Assembly: GCA_942493385.1 (NCBI GenBank)
Contig: OW818699.1
Coordinates: forward strand, 620,001-684,000
Direction of reading: 5' to 3'
Origin: UBA8389 sp942493385
GTDB taxonomy: Bacteria > Bacteroidota > Bacteroidia > Bacteroidales > UBA1402
Length of the DNA: 64,000 bases
The notes under the pieces were generated by a model. The model worked only from the letters and a program-made list of their open reading frames with translations, did no database searches and was not told the origin of the DNA. The position numbers and the translations under genes are program-made. Numbering within the stretch: the stretch's first letter is position 1; every line of letters starts with the position of its first letter. This document shows positions 18,758-28,283 of the stretch, piece by piece.

Positions 18758-19756
18758 TTACTGATATTGGATGTAGATTGGTTGGGGCTTTAATACCATG
18801 AGTTCAGTCGGTGTGAGCATGCGGTTCGGTTTTTTCCGTAGGTCGTTCTTGTAGAAAAGTTTGAAACCGGTAAACTGTACTGGTTCTCTGGCAATGTAGC
18901 TTTTGTACGTGCTGAATTTTAAAATGGGTTCACCCCAGCCATCCATGTTCATGACAATTTGGACTTCCGGATGGAGCTTGATGTTCTTGTAATTTTTGAC
19001 CATGCCCTGTGTGAAGCGGTGTACAATCAGAATTTTTGGGGGCAATTTGTTATCTCGAACAATTTTGGCCAGGTATTCCGAGCAGAAGTTGATGTCGCTT
19101 GCATCCATATAACCAATTCTGCGTCCTGGAATGCTGCCTTCTTTCATGGAAAATTCAGGGTCAATACCCAAATGAACATGCGACATCTTGAGGTATTTTT
19201 TCAATTTTGGAACTTCTTTTTGAACAGTGCTGTGTGCCACTTGCAAGTCCAGAAATACAATGGCATCGCCCATTTTTGCTATGGCAAGTGCTGAATCGAT
19301 CTGTTGTTCGGGCATCCGTTGAGTATGTAAGCCGTCTTTCATGGGAGCGCCTTGAGCGGTGGAGGCGATGTAATGGATGGCAGGCTGAACCGGGGTCGTG
19401 GAATCTGCTTTTTCCCAGGCCGCTACCTCGGCACGGAGTTTCCGCCACAATTCTTTGGGAGGATATTCGCCCAAAGCACCCATCTTTTTGGAATAGAGGT
19501 TGCCGTAAAACGCAACAATTCTTTTGTAGGGCAGAATAGCACCTTTTATGGGGAAGGGCTGTCCCTTTACTGGCCAGCGTCCGGTGGTGTCACCGTTGGC
19601 AATGGCTAAAATCTTATTTTTATAGGCAGTCGTATCCGTTGTTTCTGCGACCTTTGCTTTCTTTTCCTTTTTTGAAACCGATTCTTTTTTATGATCGCAG
19701 CCGTTAAGAATGATAAGGGTTGCCAGTGCTAGGGGGAGTACGTGTTTGAAGTTCAA
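18758..19756 (-). CDS. Lipoprotein of unknown function
   Basis: A 332-residue lipoprotein with lipobox ILNGC at Cys20 followed by a charged low-complexity linker. The body alternates hydrophobic strands (GDAIVFLDLQVA, KILIVHRF, VQIVMNMDGWGEP) with helices, suggesting an alpha/beta or TIM-barrel enzyme fold. The HLGIDPEFSM and GYMDASDINFC segments have conserved-looking acidic residues. I do not recognise a named family. It is the last of three co-directional genes (serine hydrolase, NodB deacetylase, this gene), 25 bp after the deacetylase, so an envelope-glycan role is likely. Confidence 0.7.
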   Translation of the reverse strand: MNFKHVLPLALATLIILNGCDHKKESVSKKEKKAKVAETTDTTAYKNKILAIANGDTTGRWPVKGQPFPIKGAILPYKRIVAFYGNLYSKKMGALGEYPPKELWRKLRAEVAAWEKADSTTPVQPAIHYIASTAQGAPMKDGLHTQRMPEQQIDSALAIAKMGDAIVFLDLQVAHSTVQKEVPKLKKYLKMSHVHLGIDPEFSMKEGSIPGRRIGYMDASDINFCSEYLAKIVRDNKLPPKILIVHRFTQGMVKNYKNIKLHPEVQIVMNMDGWGEPILKFSTYKSYIAREPVQFTGFKLFYKNDLRKKPNRMLTPTELMVLKPQPIYIQYQ

Positions 19757-19781
19757 AATTTGCAGGTATTAATGGGGTGAA

Positions 19782-20582
19782 TCAATTTGTTTTAAAAGTC
19801 CGACGCATGGATTTGAGCATGCCTTCGGCCGACCAATCGGGTACAATCATGCGACGAACCGTTTGCAATGGTACCAGGGAATCGCGTTTGGAAGCTAGGA
19901 TAAATGAAATCTTGAAGTACTTGCTGAGCCCCTTTGCGCCATCGTGGTTGAATACTCCATTAGGATACGCAAAGTATTCAACCGGCATGCCGACGATCTT
20001 TTCCAACTTAGCAATTGGAGCGGCAATTTGTTTTTGCCAGTCTGTCGAATCCTTAAATTTGGAAACCATGGTATGATCCCAAGTATGGAGTCCGATGGTG
20101 TGACCCGCTTTTGCCAACGCGGCAATTTGCTCGGTGGTCATGTAATTTTTTTTGTTGTACGTGATGGTCATGATGAAAAACGCGCCTTTGAAACCGTATT
20201 TTTCCATCACAGGAGCGGCGATGGCCGAATGCTCTGTTCTGGAATCGTCAAAGGTAATTAGGAATGGTTTTTCGGGCAGGGCTTTATTGTAAACCAGATA
20301 ATCGTACAATTCTGCCGGTGAAATGGCATGATAACCGCTGTCGGACAAAATTTTCATATGGGCTGAAAAGGTGGCGGGTCTCACCGTGTAGTCGCCCTTA
20401 TTACCTTCTGAAATGCGGTGATAACAGAGTACAGGTACTTCTTGTTTGGCGTAAATCTGAGCAGCCGTATTCTCAGTTTGTTGTGTTTCAGCCTTTTCTG
20501 CAGCGATGGAGCGTTTCTCGGAATGTTTGCAACCGACAAAACTCAACCCTACAAGAAACACTAGAAAATAGATTTTATTCAT
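19782..20582 (-). CDS. NodB-type polysaccharide deacetylase lipoprotein
   Basis: Membrane-anchored (lipobox FVGC, Cys18) carbohydrate esterase family 4 protein of 266 residues. NodB motifs: LCYHRIS, the first catalytic motif TFDD followed by Ser rather than the usual Gly, and the metal-binding H-x3-H motif HTWDH. A later YFAYPNG motif also fits. The metal triad Asp-His-His is therefore present. It would remove N- or O-acetyl groups from an extracytoplasmic glycan or peptidoglycan. It overlaps the upstream serine hydrolase by 4 bp and is followed by an unknown lipoprotein. All three products are predicted to be exported. Confidence 0.88.
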   Translation of the reverse strand: MNKIYFLVFLVGLSFVGCKHSEKRSIAAEKAETQQTENTAAQIYAKQEVPVLCYHRISEGNKGDYTVRPATFSAHMKILSDSGYHAISPAELYDYLVYNKALPEKPFLITFDDSRTEHSAIAAPVMEKYGFKGAFFIMTITYNKKNYMTTEQIAALAKAGHTIGLHTWDHTMVSKFKDSTDWQKQIAAPIAKLEKIVGMPVEYFAYPNGVFNHDGAKGLSKYFKISFILASKRDSLVPLQTVRRMIVPDWSAEGMLKSMRRTFKTN

Positions 20583-21907
20583 TTCAACGATTGATAAATA
20601 ACTTCTTGTATATCCGTCCGTATGCCCATTCGCGCCAGTTTGTTTACTCCATCGTTGGGATAGGTCCGATTGCTTAAAAACACGTAGACCAATTTATTGA
20701 CCGGATCCACCCAGCAACTCGTGCCGGTATAGCCTGTATGGCCGTATACTTCTCTTGGAGCTGAAACGCAACATGGACTATGACCCGGTTTCCCAGGGAT
20801 CGGTTTGTCGAAACCCAAACCCCTTCTTCCACTGGTTGAAATGGTGGTCGTAAAGGTTTTGCACGTTTCAGCACGAAGGTAGCGTTTTCCATCCAACTCT
20901 CCGTCATTGAGCAGCATTTGATAGACCGTGGCTACATCTCTGGCTGAAGCGAACAGGCCGGCATTACCGGAAACACCTCCCAAAAAAGCGGCATCCGGGT
21001 CGTGTACGTAACCCTGTATCACACCGTTACGAAGGAAATCCCTTTTCAAGGTGGGAGCAATCGCTTCTTTCGTATGGCTGAGCAAGGGATGATAGGTTAG
21101 GTTGATAAGCCCCATCGGCTTGTAATAAGTGCTGTCTAGAAAACGATCCATTGGACAGCCGCTGACGGTTTCGGCTATTTCCTTCAATAAAATGAAATTA
21201 ATGCAGCTGTAAAGGTAGGTTTTGCTCCTCAAACGTGTGCGGGCAATCAGGGCCATAGCGGAATCGTGGAAGCAGGTGGCAATGTATAAACTGTCCGAAA
21301 TCTGGGAGTTGTAAAATTCTGTCTGGATATTGTAAACCCAACCTGGTTTGAATTTGTGGGTCGTACTGTTCATTCGAACGACTTGAAGCGTATCGCCAAT
21401 GGAATCTTTTTTCTCAATGACCAGTCGATAACAATCCAACGAGGCAGGAAAACCGGATTCGTGGAACAGCAAGTCTGTGATGGTGATGTTTTCTTTGTCA
21501 GTACCTCTCAAAAAAGGCAATATATGGGAAGCGGTGTCGGTCAATTGCAGTTTCCCATCGTCGTAGAGTTTCATGATGGCAAGGAGTGTGCCCGTGGTTT
21601 TGGAAAGGGAAGCCAGATCGTAAAGGGTATTCGGGGTCACTTTTTCCATGGATTCGTACGTGAGACTGCCAAAGCAACGATCGTAAACAGGCTTGCCGTC
21701 TTTTAGGATGAAAATCTGGCAACCTGGGAATGCGCGGGCATTCATCCCTTTTTTGACAATCCGCTCAATCTGCCTTAGAGTGGAAGAATGCATGCCAACT
21801 TCCTCCGGTTTGCAAAGCGGATGCAAATCGGTCTGAATCGTATCCGATGAAGTAAGTGCAAAAACAAAGAGAAAAATCAAGAAAAGTGTCGAAACTATTT
21901 TGTTCAC
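20579..21907 (-). CDS. Exported serine hydrolase of the beta-lactamase/transpeptidase-like family
   Basis: A 442-residue protein with an N-terminal signal segment. The SxxK catalytic motif is SLSK (in LYDLASLSKTTG). A later YSCIN gives the YxN-type motif, and HTGYTG replaces the KTG-like triad. This is the class C beta-lactamase / EstB / D-aminopeptidase fold, usually an esterase or peptidoglycan peptidase rather than a resistance enzyme. It is the first gene of a three-gene unit with the deacetylase (4-bp overlap) and the lipoprotein. A hairpin terminator belonging to the upstream GH30 gene lies about 50 bp before its start, so it is probably transcribed separately. Confidence 0.85.
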   Translation of the reverse strand: MNKIVSTLFLIFLFVFALTSSDTIQTDLHPLCKPEEVGMHSSTLRQIERIVKKGMNARAFPGCQIFILKDGKPVYDRCFGSLTYESMEKVTPNTLYDLASLSKTTGTLLAIMKLYDDGKLQLTDTASHILPFLRGTDKENITITDLLFHESGFPASLDCYRLVIEKKDSIGDTLQVVRMNSTTHKFKPGWVYNIQTEFYNSQISDSLYIATCFHDSAMALIARTRLRSKTYLYSCINFILLKEIAETVSGCPMDRFLDSTYYKPMGLINLTYHPLLSHTKEAIAPTLKRDFLRNGVIQGYVHDPDAAFLGGVSGNAGLFASARDVATVYQMLLNDGELDGKRYLRAETCKTFTTTISTSGRRGLGFDKPIPGKPGHSPCCVSAPREVYGHTGYTGTSCWVDPVNKLVYVFLSNRTYPNDGVNKLARMGIRTDIQEVIYQSLK

Positions 21908-21955
21908 GTGGAAAACGTATTGATGCGTTGGATTTTAAAGGAAACCCCAAAATAC

Positions 21956-21987
21956 AAAAAAAGTCCCTGTTGGACAGAGACTTTTTT
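21956..21987 (-). terminator. Rho-independent terminator after the GH30 gene
   Basis: Stem AGTC-C-CTGT / ACAG-A-GACT with loop TGG, one C/A mismatch, flanked by A and T runs. On the minus strand the stem is followed by a run of seven T. It lies 24 bp past the stop of the GH30 gene at 22012. Confidence 0.75.
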
Positions 21988-22011
21988 AAGAGTTTGCAAT
22001 TTATTTTCTAA

Positions 22012-23424
22012 TTATTTCCAACTCAGGGAGTTGAAAGATTTTGCTTTTGCGATGATTTCGAAGGATTGGTTGGCTACCGAAATAGTGAACTTCTTGTCTG
22101 TTTCATCCAGATTTACCAATACCAGTACTACGGTGCCATCGGGATTCTTGAATGCCAAATGGTCCTTTCCACCGGAAGTTTTCAACCTGAACGCACCGGG
22201 CTGAACAAAATGGCTCACGTGCTTCATGATGTAAAACTCCGGATAATACACCACTTCTTTTGTGTCTTTATTCACTGAAATCAACATGTTCTGAACCCAA
22301 TCCCAAGTGCTTTTACCGCTGGGATCAAGCACCATGTTCCAATACATATAATCGTTCATCCCGTTGTTCAGATAATGGTTGATGAGGCTCCAAGTATATT
22401 CAGCCGATTTCCAGTTTTTCTCACCGTTTCCGCATTCAGATTCTGTTTGCATCATCTTGTATTGGCTGAATTCTTTACTCAACTCTGGAATGGCTTGTTT
22501 GGCATCCCATTGGAATCCAATGCCAGAAATTGCACTTGCGGCCGCTTTGTTTTTCATCACGGTACGAACATAATTCGGGTCCGAACTGTTCATGGTGCCC
22601 AACCAGATTTCTGTGGATATACTGTCTTTTTGAAATTGAGGCCCCAAATAATTCCCGATGAAAAGGGCTAAATCTTCGGGCCGCCAGGTGCAGCTCGACC
22701 AATGCGGCGAGTAAACGATTTCGTTTTGAACATGGATGGCCTTCAGGTTGAGGCCCTCTTTCTTGTAGGCCTGAGCAAACTTGGACATGTATAAGGCGTA
22801 TGCGCTCAAGTAGGCGTTTTCCATTCGGAAAGCGGTTGCATTGTTCAAAATTTCCTTCTCTTTGGTCAAAGAATTGTTGTTGCCCTTCAATGCACCGCGA
22901 CGAAGTGCATAGTGGTTGTTGACTTTCATCCAAGCGGGTGGTGACCAAGGTGATGCCCAGAGTTGAAGATCCGGGCGAATCCTCAACGCTTCTTTGATGT
23001 ATGGTATCAGAATGTATCGGTCCCGGTCGATGTTGAAATTGGTCATAGCGAAGTCTTCTGCCACGTCATTGCATGAATAATAGCTTAGGGAATAATCGTT
23101 TGCTCCCAGAGGCAACCGGCAATAACTGAAATTGGCGCCTTCTGGAGTGAACAATTCTTTCAAGATTTTTTCGCGATCGGATGGTGTTAGAGATGACAAT
23201 GCTTCCCAGCCGATTTCATTGAAGCATCCGCCAAAACCGTCAATTTTCTGTAGTTTCTCATCTGGATTGATGGTGATGTCTGCCGCCGTTTTGTTTTCAG
23301 AAAAAGCCAATCCCTTCTTCTGAATCCATTTTTCCTGATTGGTGGAATAGGTCCATTGGACTTTTTGGGCACTTGCATTAAAAGCAAGTAAGGAAAGCAT
23401 AAAAAAGATCGTCAACTTTTTCAT
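22012..23424 (-). CDS. Secreted GH30-family glycosidase
   Basis: A 470-residue exported enzyme (signal peptide MKKLTIFFMLSLLAFNASA). The clan GH-A barrel has the GH30 hallmarks: DGFGGCFNEIGW near the start, SPWSPPAWMK, acid/base Glu in HVQNEI (usually QNEP) and nucleophile Glu in QTESECG. A C-terminal beta-sandwich follows. GH30 members cleave beta-glucosyl, beta-1,6-glucan, xylan or beta-fucosyl links, and the subfamily cannot be set by eye. It starts 8 bp after the PL1 pectate lyase stop, forming a two-gene unit that ends at the terminator near 21970. Confidence 0.9.
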   Translation of the reverse strand: MKKLTIFFMLSLLAFNASAQKVQWTYSTNQEKWIQKKGLAFSENKTAADITINPDEKLQKIDGFGGCFNEIGWEALSSLTPSDREKILKELFTPEGANFSYCRLPLGANDYSLSYYSCNDVAEDFAMTNFNIDRDRYILIPYIKEALRIRPDLQLWASPWSPPAWMKVNNHYALRRGALKGNNNSLTKEKEILNNATAFRMENAYLSAYALYMSKFAQAYKKEGLNLKAIHVQNEIVYSPHWSSCTWRPEDLALFIGNYLGPQFQKDSISTEIWLGTMNSSDPNYVRTVMKNKAAASAISGIGFQWDAKQAIPELSKEFSQYKMMQTESECGNGEKNWKSAEYTWSLINHYLNNGMNDYMYWNMVLDPSGKSTWDWVQNMLISVNKDTKEVVYYPEFYIMKHVSHFVQPGAFRLKTSGGKDHLAFKNPDGTVVLVLVNLDETDKKFTISVANQSFEIIAKAKSFNSLSWK

Positions 23425-23432
23425 AGGGTAGG

Positions 23433-25694
23433 CTATTTTAGAATCGTCTGTTTGATGATGCCTTGGTCGGTATAAGCTTTAATCAGGTAGCTCCCTTTAT
23501 TCAAATGAGCCGTGTTGATGGTTTTGGTAGGGGTTTCGGTGACTTGAATTTGTTCACCGGCCAGGTTGTAGATTTCAGCTTTTAAGATGGTGGCGCCTGA
23601 GGAAACCGATAGGTTGTTTTTGACTGGATTCGGATACAAAGTCAATTTATTAGTGTCCGTTTTGTTCAAACCGGTGCTGTAGGCGATGCTTATGTAATAT
23701 AAGTTTGCGGCATCCGATTTGAGGATGGGATACGTTCCGGCAGGTATTGACATGGTCAGGATGCCTGCAATTGCATTATAAGCTACGCCTTTAATTAGGA
23801 TTCTACCTGTGAATTCAGGATTGAAAACTAGGGTCAGCGTAGCATTCTTGGTGGTTGTAAAGGAAATGTTGGTGGCGGATTCAATCTTTAGACACTGCGT
23901 CAAGGTCAAGCCTGCATACGACACCGTACCTTTGCTGGTAGAGAGATTTCCTGCTATGGTGAAAAAACTGCTGGCTGTACCTGCAGTTGTGAAGTTGTGC
24001 ACCACATTGACAAGGGTCGTGTCTGTACCACCACCAGTATTAGTGGTGTCTGCAACGGTAGCACTGTCACCTTGAATTGAAATCAGGGTTGTCTTGTAAG
24101 CGGTCAGTGCTGCTTTCAGCCCTGTATTTACTGCATAAGCTGCATCATCAACGGCATTGTTGAAGGTCCATTTCAGATCGCCACCAGACAAACGGCCAGC
24201 ATATTGCATTACTTTAGCTTTGGCGGCTTCCGGGCTTTCCGGCGTGTAGGCATACATCACAGAAGCGTTGGTGTCGAAGTTGTTGTAGGTGTTTGCTCCC
24301 TGATAGGAAACGATGCTCTTGCTAATCGTATCTGCGCGGTTGGCCACCACCACAGCATCAAAATCGACTGTTGGTTTCGGATAACCGGCTGTTCCGTAGG
24401 GCACAAAACGCTTCTGACCAATGATGTAGTTGTTGAATGCTTTGATCGTTCCGCCATCTTCGCTGGAAAATATTGGCATGTTTCCGTAATCGTTTGCCTG
24501 CGTGGTTTCATTATACACGTCTGAACCCTGCATGGAGGTCAAGATGGGATATTTGCAATTGCGGAAATAATTGGCCTCCACAAATACGGACGAACCCATG
24601 GTGGAACCGACGCCATATTTTGAGTTGCCGTCGTAATAATTGTTGTAAACGTGTGCGGAAAAATAACGAACTCGTGGGTGACGGGAGTCGGAGTGGTCGT
24701 ACCAGTTGTGGTGAAAGGTGATGAACAAGCCGGCTGTGGTCCCTTCGCTCAAACCCAGCAGGTTGCACTTGCCGGAATCCCAAAAGTGGTTGTAGGAGAA
24801 GGTTACGTAGGTGGATTTTTTGCAATCCAGCGCGCCATCTCCTTTGATTTGGTCAGCGTCACTTCCTGCGTTGCCATAAAAGAAATCGCAATGATGCACC
24901 CAGATGTACTCATTTTCCTGCTGTAAGCCAATGTTGTCGCCTTCGTCACTGTTGCAGTTCATGGTGCCGATGTTCCGGATTTCAATGTTCGAGGCATTTT
25001 TCACACGGATGCCCCAACCATCGGCAACTGCGTCATTACCTACGCCTTCCATCGTGATGTATCCGGATGCGAAATTGGCGTTCTCAATGACAATATCGCC
25101 GCCATACATCAAGCTTAGATCTTTCACTTGTCCAACCAATCGAACGATTAGCGGGCGATTGTCCTTGCCTTTCTTGAAGCCGTCCAGAATGGCTTGCAAC
25201 CCTACACATGGATTCGTATTGGCACTAGCCACAGTCATCGAAACCTTGTTCTTGGTATTTTCAGTAATATAGAGTATTACCGCATTGTCTTTGGGTGTGC
25301 CGTCAGCCTTGTAGGCACCAGGAACTCGACCGTTTGAAAAAGAGAAACCAGTGCGATCGTGGGCTTCGACAGTTAATGAACCGGTTTCGGCTCCAATGCC
25401 TTCCACTCCAGCAATGACAGGAGCAACCTTGATGGTGTAACTTCCCGCTTTCAGGCCTAAAACATCGGCTCGAAAATAGCTTCCATAATTGCGGATGAGC
25501 GGGCTGTCAATCTTTTTATTGGTGAATCCACCGCCGCTGTAATACACGTTGTAACTTTGTGCACCGGCTACTGGTTGCCATTTCACAAAGGCAGATTCTA
25601 GCCATCCGGCAGATTCATTGATGGTTACTGCTTGTGCATTGACACTTGCTGCGACTAGTATGCCTAGAATAAAAACGATGAATCTTTTAAACAT
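23433..25694 (-). CDS. T9SS-secreted pectate lyase, PL1 family
   Basis: A 753-residue secreted enzyme. The start is set at MFKRFIVF (25694), which gives a proper signal peptide. An upstream in-frame ATG at 25730 would add 12 residues before it. Domains: Fn3-like (about 25-110); PL1 beta-helix (about 115-520) with VLYITENT, EYIWVHHCDF, the YNHFWDSGK strand and the active-site-type segment SDSRHPRVR; a Thr/Gly-rich linker; a beta-sandwich; and a T9SS sorting domain (LYPNPVKNNLSV...ILK). PL1 cleaves polygalacturonate by beta-elimination using Ca2+ and an Arg. Co-transcribed with GH30 (8 bp). Confidence 0.92.
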   Translation of the reverse strand: MFKRFIVFILGILVAASVNAQAVTINESAGWLESAFVKWQPVAGAQSYNVYYSGGGFTNKKIDSPLIRNYGSYFRADVLGLKAGSYTIKVAPVIAGVEGIGAETGSLTVEAHDRTGFSFSNGRVPGAYKADGTPKDNAVILYITENTKNKVSMTVASANTNPCVGLQAILDGFKKGKDNRPLIVRLVGQVKDLSLMYGGDIVIENANFASGYITMEGVGNDAVADGWGIRVKNASNIEIRNIGTMNCNSDEGDNIGLQQENEYIWVHHCDFFYGNAGSDADQIKGDGALDCKKSTYVTFSYNHFWDSGKCNLLGLSEGTTAGLFITFHHNWYDHSDSRHPRVRYFSAHVYNNYYDGNSKYGVGSTMGSSVFVEANYFRNCKYPILTSMQGSDVYNETTQANDYGNMPIFSSEDGGTIKAFNNYIIGQKRFVPYGTAGYPKPTVDFDAVVVANRADTISKSIVSYQGANTYNNFDTNASVMYAYTPESPEAAKAKVMQYAGRLSGGDLKWTFNNAVDDAAYAVNTGLKAALTAYKTTLISIQGDSATVADTTNTGGGTDTTLVNVVHNFTTAGTASSFFTIAGNLSTSKGTVSYAGLTLTQCLKIESATNISFTTTKNATLTLVFNPEFTGRILIKGVAYNAIAGILTMSIPAGTYPILKSDAANLYYISIAYSTGLNKTDTNKLTLYPNPVKNNLSVSSGATILKAEIYNLAGEQIQVTETPTKTINTAHLNKGSYLIKAYTDQGIIKQTILK

Positions 25695-25727
25695 GGTCTG
25701 TGTAAGTAAGGTAGAATTCTTTCGATG

Positions 25728-25735
25728 CAAAATTA
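25728..25735 (-). promoter_or_regulatory. Candidate -7 box (TAATTTTG on minus strand) for the PL1-GH30 unit
   Basis: The plus strand reads CAAAATTA, the complement of a perfect TAnnTTTG. It is 33 bp upstream of the chosen PL1 start, giving a short leader. It also overlaps the codons of the longer start alternative, which supports the start at 25694. No convincing -33 element was found. Confidence 0.35.
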
Positions 25736-25793
25736 AGGATTGGATTTTTAAGTGCGGTAGATAATTTGTTTTTTAGTGTGGTGCTTTTGATAT

Positions 25794-26795
25794 TCAGATA
25801 GGGGAATAGATGATGTTAAGAATTGAATCTCCAACGAATGGACGATAGTGGGAGGTTTCGTAATAGTTCTCCTTTTTCTCTGTGAAACGATTCTTACCAG
25901 AGAAATTATAGACTCGTTCTGGTCCGAATGTTTTCTGCAAGAGGGCGATATCAGCCTTATTCATACTGATTTGGCTGTATAAAGGACTAATAACCACTTT
26001 AAAGTCGGTGTGATGCTTTACAAAAATGGCTTCAATCTCATTAAGCATCGATCGTTGTTTTTTAGTGATCTGGGACTTTAAATCTTCGACGATGGAGTCT
26101 CTCTGATAAAACAACTCTTTTCTAACCTCATAGTAACCGACCGGATCCACTCTAAGCTCATTTTCTTGATCGATCAACCATTCATCGTTTGTTATTTGAT
26201 CGAAGGTGCTTTTTCGATTTTCAATATATCCCTTCATGGAGGGCGAATATTTTTTTGTCACCAGGTACTGGAGGTAATTCTTTAGAAACCGATTGTCAAA
26301 GTAATCCTTTATAAAAACGGCATAGAAGTTCACCCATGAGGTTCCAGCTATTGTAGGATGCTTTATTCTTAAATGATCCGTATGATCCGTTTCTTTTGCA
26401 AAAGTACAATCCGTGCAAAAGATGAGTAAGCAATGATTGAGTGGAGCACCTGTTTTGTCCAGGTATTTGATCTTTTTGTAGATGCCATAAATGGATTCGC
26501 CTGAAGCATCGAATACAAATGGTTTTGCCGAAGTTGGAAGATGCTTTTTCCATGCTTTGGTTTTAAAGGCTATGGTTCTTGAACTTCCAAAAATATAGGA
26601 ATTATACTGGTAAGTACTGGCATTTCTAAGATACATTTCTGATGAAACAAAATCTCTGTTGGGAACAACAAACATGTTTTCAGAGTAGTCCTTGTAATGA
26701 AATACGATGCGAAAAGGATCTGCAATGAAAAACAATCCGAGCAGGATGCCAATTGGTATTGAAATCAGGATTAGTTTTATAATGAACTTTTTCAT
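25794..26795 (-). CDS. Membrane-anchored SGNH-like protein paired with an MBOAT acyltransferase
   Basis: A 333-residue protein with one N-terminal transmembrane helix (about 5-25) and an extracytoplasmic domain. FGSSRT resembles block I (GDS-like, here GSSR) of SGNH hydrolases, and near the C-terminus YYETSHYRP resembles the Asp/His block region of DltD/AlgX-like proteins. It lies 3 bp after the MBOAT gene, the usual arrangement of glycan O-acetylation pairs, where MBOAT moves an acyl group across the membrane and an SGNH partner places it on the sugar. The catalytic assignment is an inference because overall similarity cannot be tested here. Confidence 0.65.
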   Translation of the reverse strand: MKKFIIKLILISIPIGILLGLFFIADPFRIVFHYKDYSENMFVVPNRDFVSSEMYLRNASTYQYNSYIFGSSRTIAFKTKAWKKHLPTSAKPFVFDASGESIYGIYKKIKYLDKTGAPLNHCLLIFCTDCTFAKETDHTDHLRIKHPTIAGTSWVNFYAVFIKDYFDNRFLKNYLQYLVTKKYSPSMKGYIENRKSTFDQITNDEWLIDQENELRVDPVGYYEVRKELFYQRDSIVEDLKSQITKKQRSMLNEIEAIFVKHHTDFKVVISPLYSQISMNKADIALLQKTFGPERVYNFSGKNRFTEKKENYYETSHYRPFVGDSILNIIYSPI

Positions 26796-26798
26796 ACG

Positions 26799-28253
26799 CT
26801 AGAACTGAAAGTAAATGAATTGGCGATTTTCAAAAACTCCCAGGAATAGGATGGATAGCAGGGCTATGTAATAGACTGTCCAACGAACATAACTTTTTTT
26901 TGAAGCGAGAATTGTAGAGATGTTTCTTTTACTTTGAATGTAGTGGGCGGTTTCCAGAAATATAATTAGAAGGAACGATAAGATATAACTCCTTTTTTCA
27001 AGCCCCATGTAGTCAAGAACTGGCTGATGATTCAGCAGATTGCTTACGACATCAGGTATGCCAGTGAATAGGTGTTCAACAATATAGAACGCTGATTGAA
27101 CCGTATTTGCCCTAAAAAATATCCAGGCAAACGCAACTAAAACAAAGGTTGATAGGACCGATAGAAACGGTAACTTATCTAGGTGTAAAAATTGATTGAT
27201 TTTACCCCTTAATTTTTTTGTTATCAGGGCGAATACCATGTAGAATCCATGCAGGGCACCCCAAATGACAAAGGTCCAATTTGCCCCGTGCCATAATCCA
27301 CTCACCAAGAACACAATAAACAGGTTCAGGTACCACCTAGGTATCGTCACACGATTTCCGCCTAGAGAAATGTACAAGTAATCTCGAAACCAGGTTGATA
27401 AGGATATGTGCCATCGTTTCCAAAACTCATGAACGCTTTTAGATTGGTATGGATTATCAAAGTTCTTCATCAACTTGAATCCCATGACGCGAGCCGCACC
27501 GATTGCCATATCGGAATAACCCGAAAAATCACAGAAAATTTGATAGGAGAAAAAAATGGTTGCAATAATCAAGCTTAAGCTGTTGTGCTCCTGAGGATTG
27601 TTGTAAACAACATCCACTGCTTTTGCCAGTCGGTCGGCAATCACCACTTTTTTAAATAAACCCCATGCCATCAGTTTCAAGCCACTCGTCACACGGTCGT
27701 ATTCAAATTCATGTTTTTCCCTAAACTGATGCAATAAATTTTGCGGACGCTCGATGGGACCTGCAACAAGTTGAGGATAAAAAAGGATGTACAAGGAATA
27801 AATGCCAAAATGACGCTCCGCTTTTTGGTTGCCTCGATAGACTTCTATGGTATAACTCATGGCTTGGAACGTATGAAAAGACAGACCGATGGGTAATAAA
27901 ATTGATAAATAGGGCATTGGATTGTTCAATCCCATTCCATTCAACAGAAAATCAAAGTTGTTGTTAAAAAAATTGTAGTACTTGAAAATGGCTAGAACGC
28001 CAATATTCGCTAGGATGCTGGCAATCAAAAAAAGTTTTCGCTTTCTACCTATTGCGTTTTCAATACATATTCCCGCGAAATAATCGATTACGATGGTAAA
28101 ACCAATGATCAATATATAAATTGGTACAAATGCCATATAGAAATAGCAACTGCTTAATAAAAGGAGCAGCCATCTTCTTTTGTATGGTAGCGCAAAATAC
28201 AAAGTCGTTACTAGAATAAAAAAGAACAAAAACGACAATGAATTGAACAGCAT
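26799..28253 (-). CDS. MBOAT-family membrane O-acyltransferase (AlgI-like)
   Basis: A 484-residue polytopic membrane protein with roughly 10-12 hydrophobic segments. It shows the AlgI/DltB hallmarks: an N-terminal LPYKRRWLLLLLSS segment, SIGL-type motif LPIGLSFHTFQAMSY, DFSGYSDMAIG, FWKRWHISLSTWFRDYLYI, and the catalytic His in SGLWHGANWTF. Such proteins O-acetylate polysaccharides or other envelope molecules. It begins 30 bp after the GH2 gene and is followed 3 bp later by its probable SGNH partner, within a six-gene minus-strand unit. Confidence 0.92.
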   Translation of the reverse strand: MLFNSLSFLFFFILVTTLYFALPYKRRWLLLLLSSCYFYMAFVPIYILIIGFTIVIDYFAGICIENAIGRKRKLFLIASILANIGVLAIFKYYNFFNNNFDFLLNGMGLNNPMPYLSILLPIGLSFHTFQAMSYTIEVYRGNQKAERHFGIYSLYILFYPQLVAGPIERPQNLLHQFREKHEFEYDRVTSGLKLMAWGLFKKVVIADRLAKAVDVVYNNPQEHNSLSLIIATIFFSYQIFCDFSGYSDMAIGAARVMGFKLMKNFDNPYQSKSVHEFWKRWHISLSTWFRDYLYISLGGNRVTIPRWYLNLFIVFLVSGLWHGANWTFVIWGALHGFYMVFALITKKLRGKINQFLHLDKLPFLSVLSTFVLVAFAWIFFRANTVQSAFYIVEHLFTGIPDVVSNLLNHQPVLDYMGLEKRSYILSFLLIIFLETAHYIQSKRNISTILASKKSYVRWTVYYIALLSILFLGVFENRQFIYFQF

Positions 28254-28283
28254 TTTTTTATTGTATGACCGTTATCAATAGAT

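Noticed and set aside
23433..25694. Open frames on the plus strand and in other frames across the PL1 gene
   Set aside because: They are shadows of the lyase gene; none has a recognisable family or a start signal.
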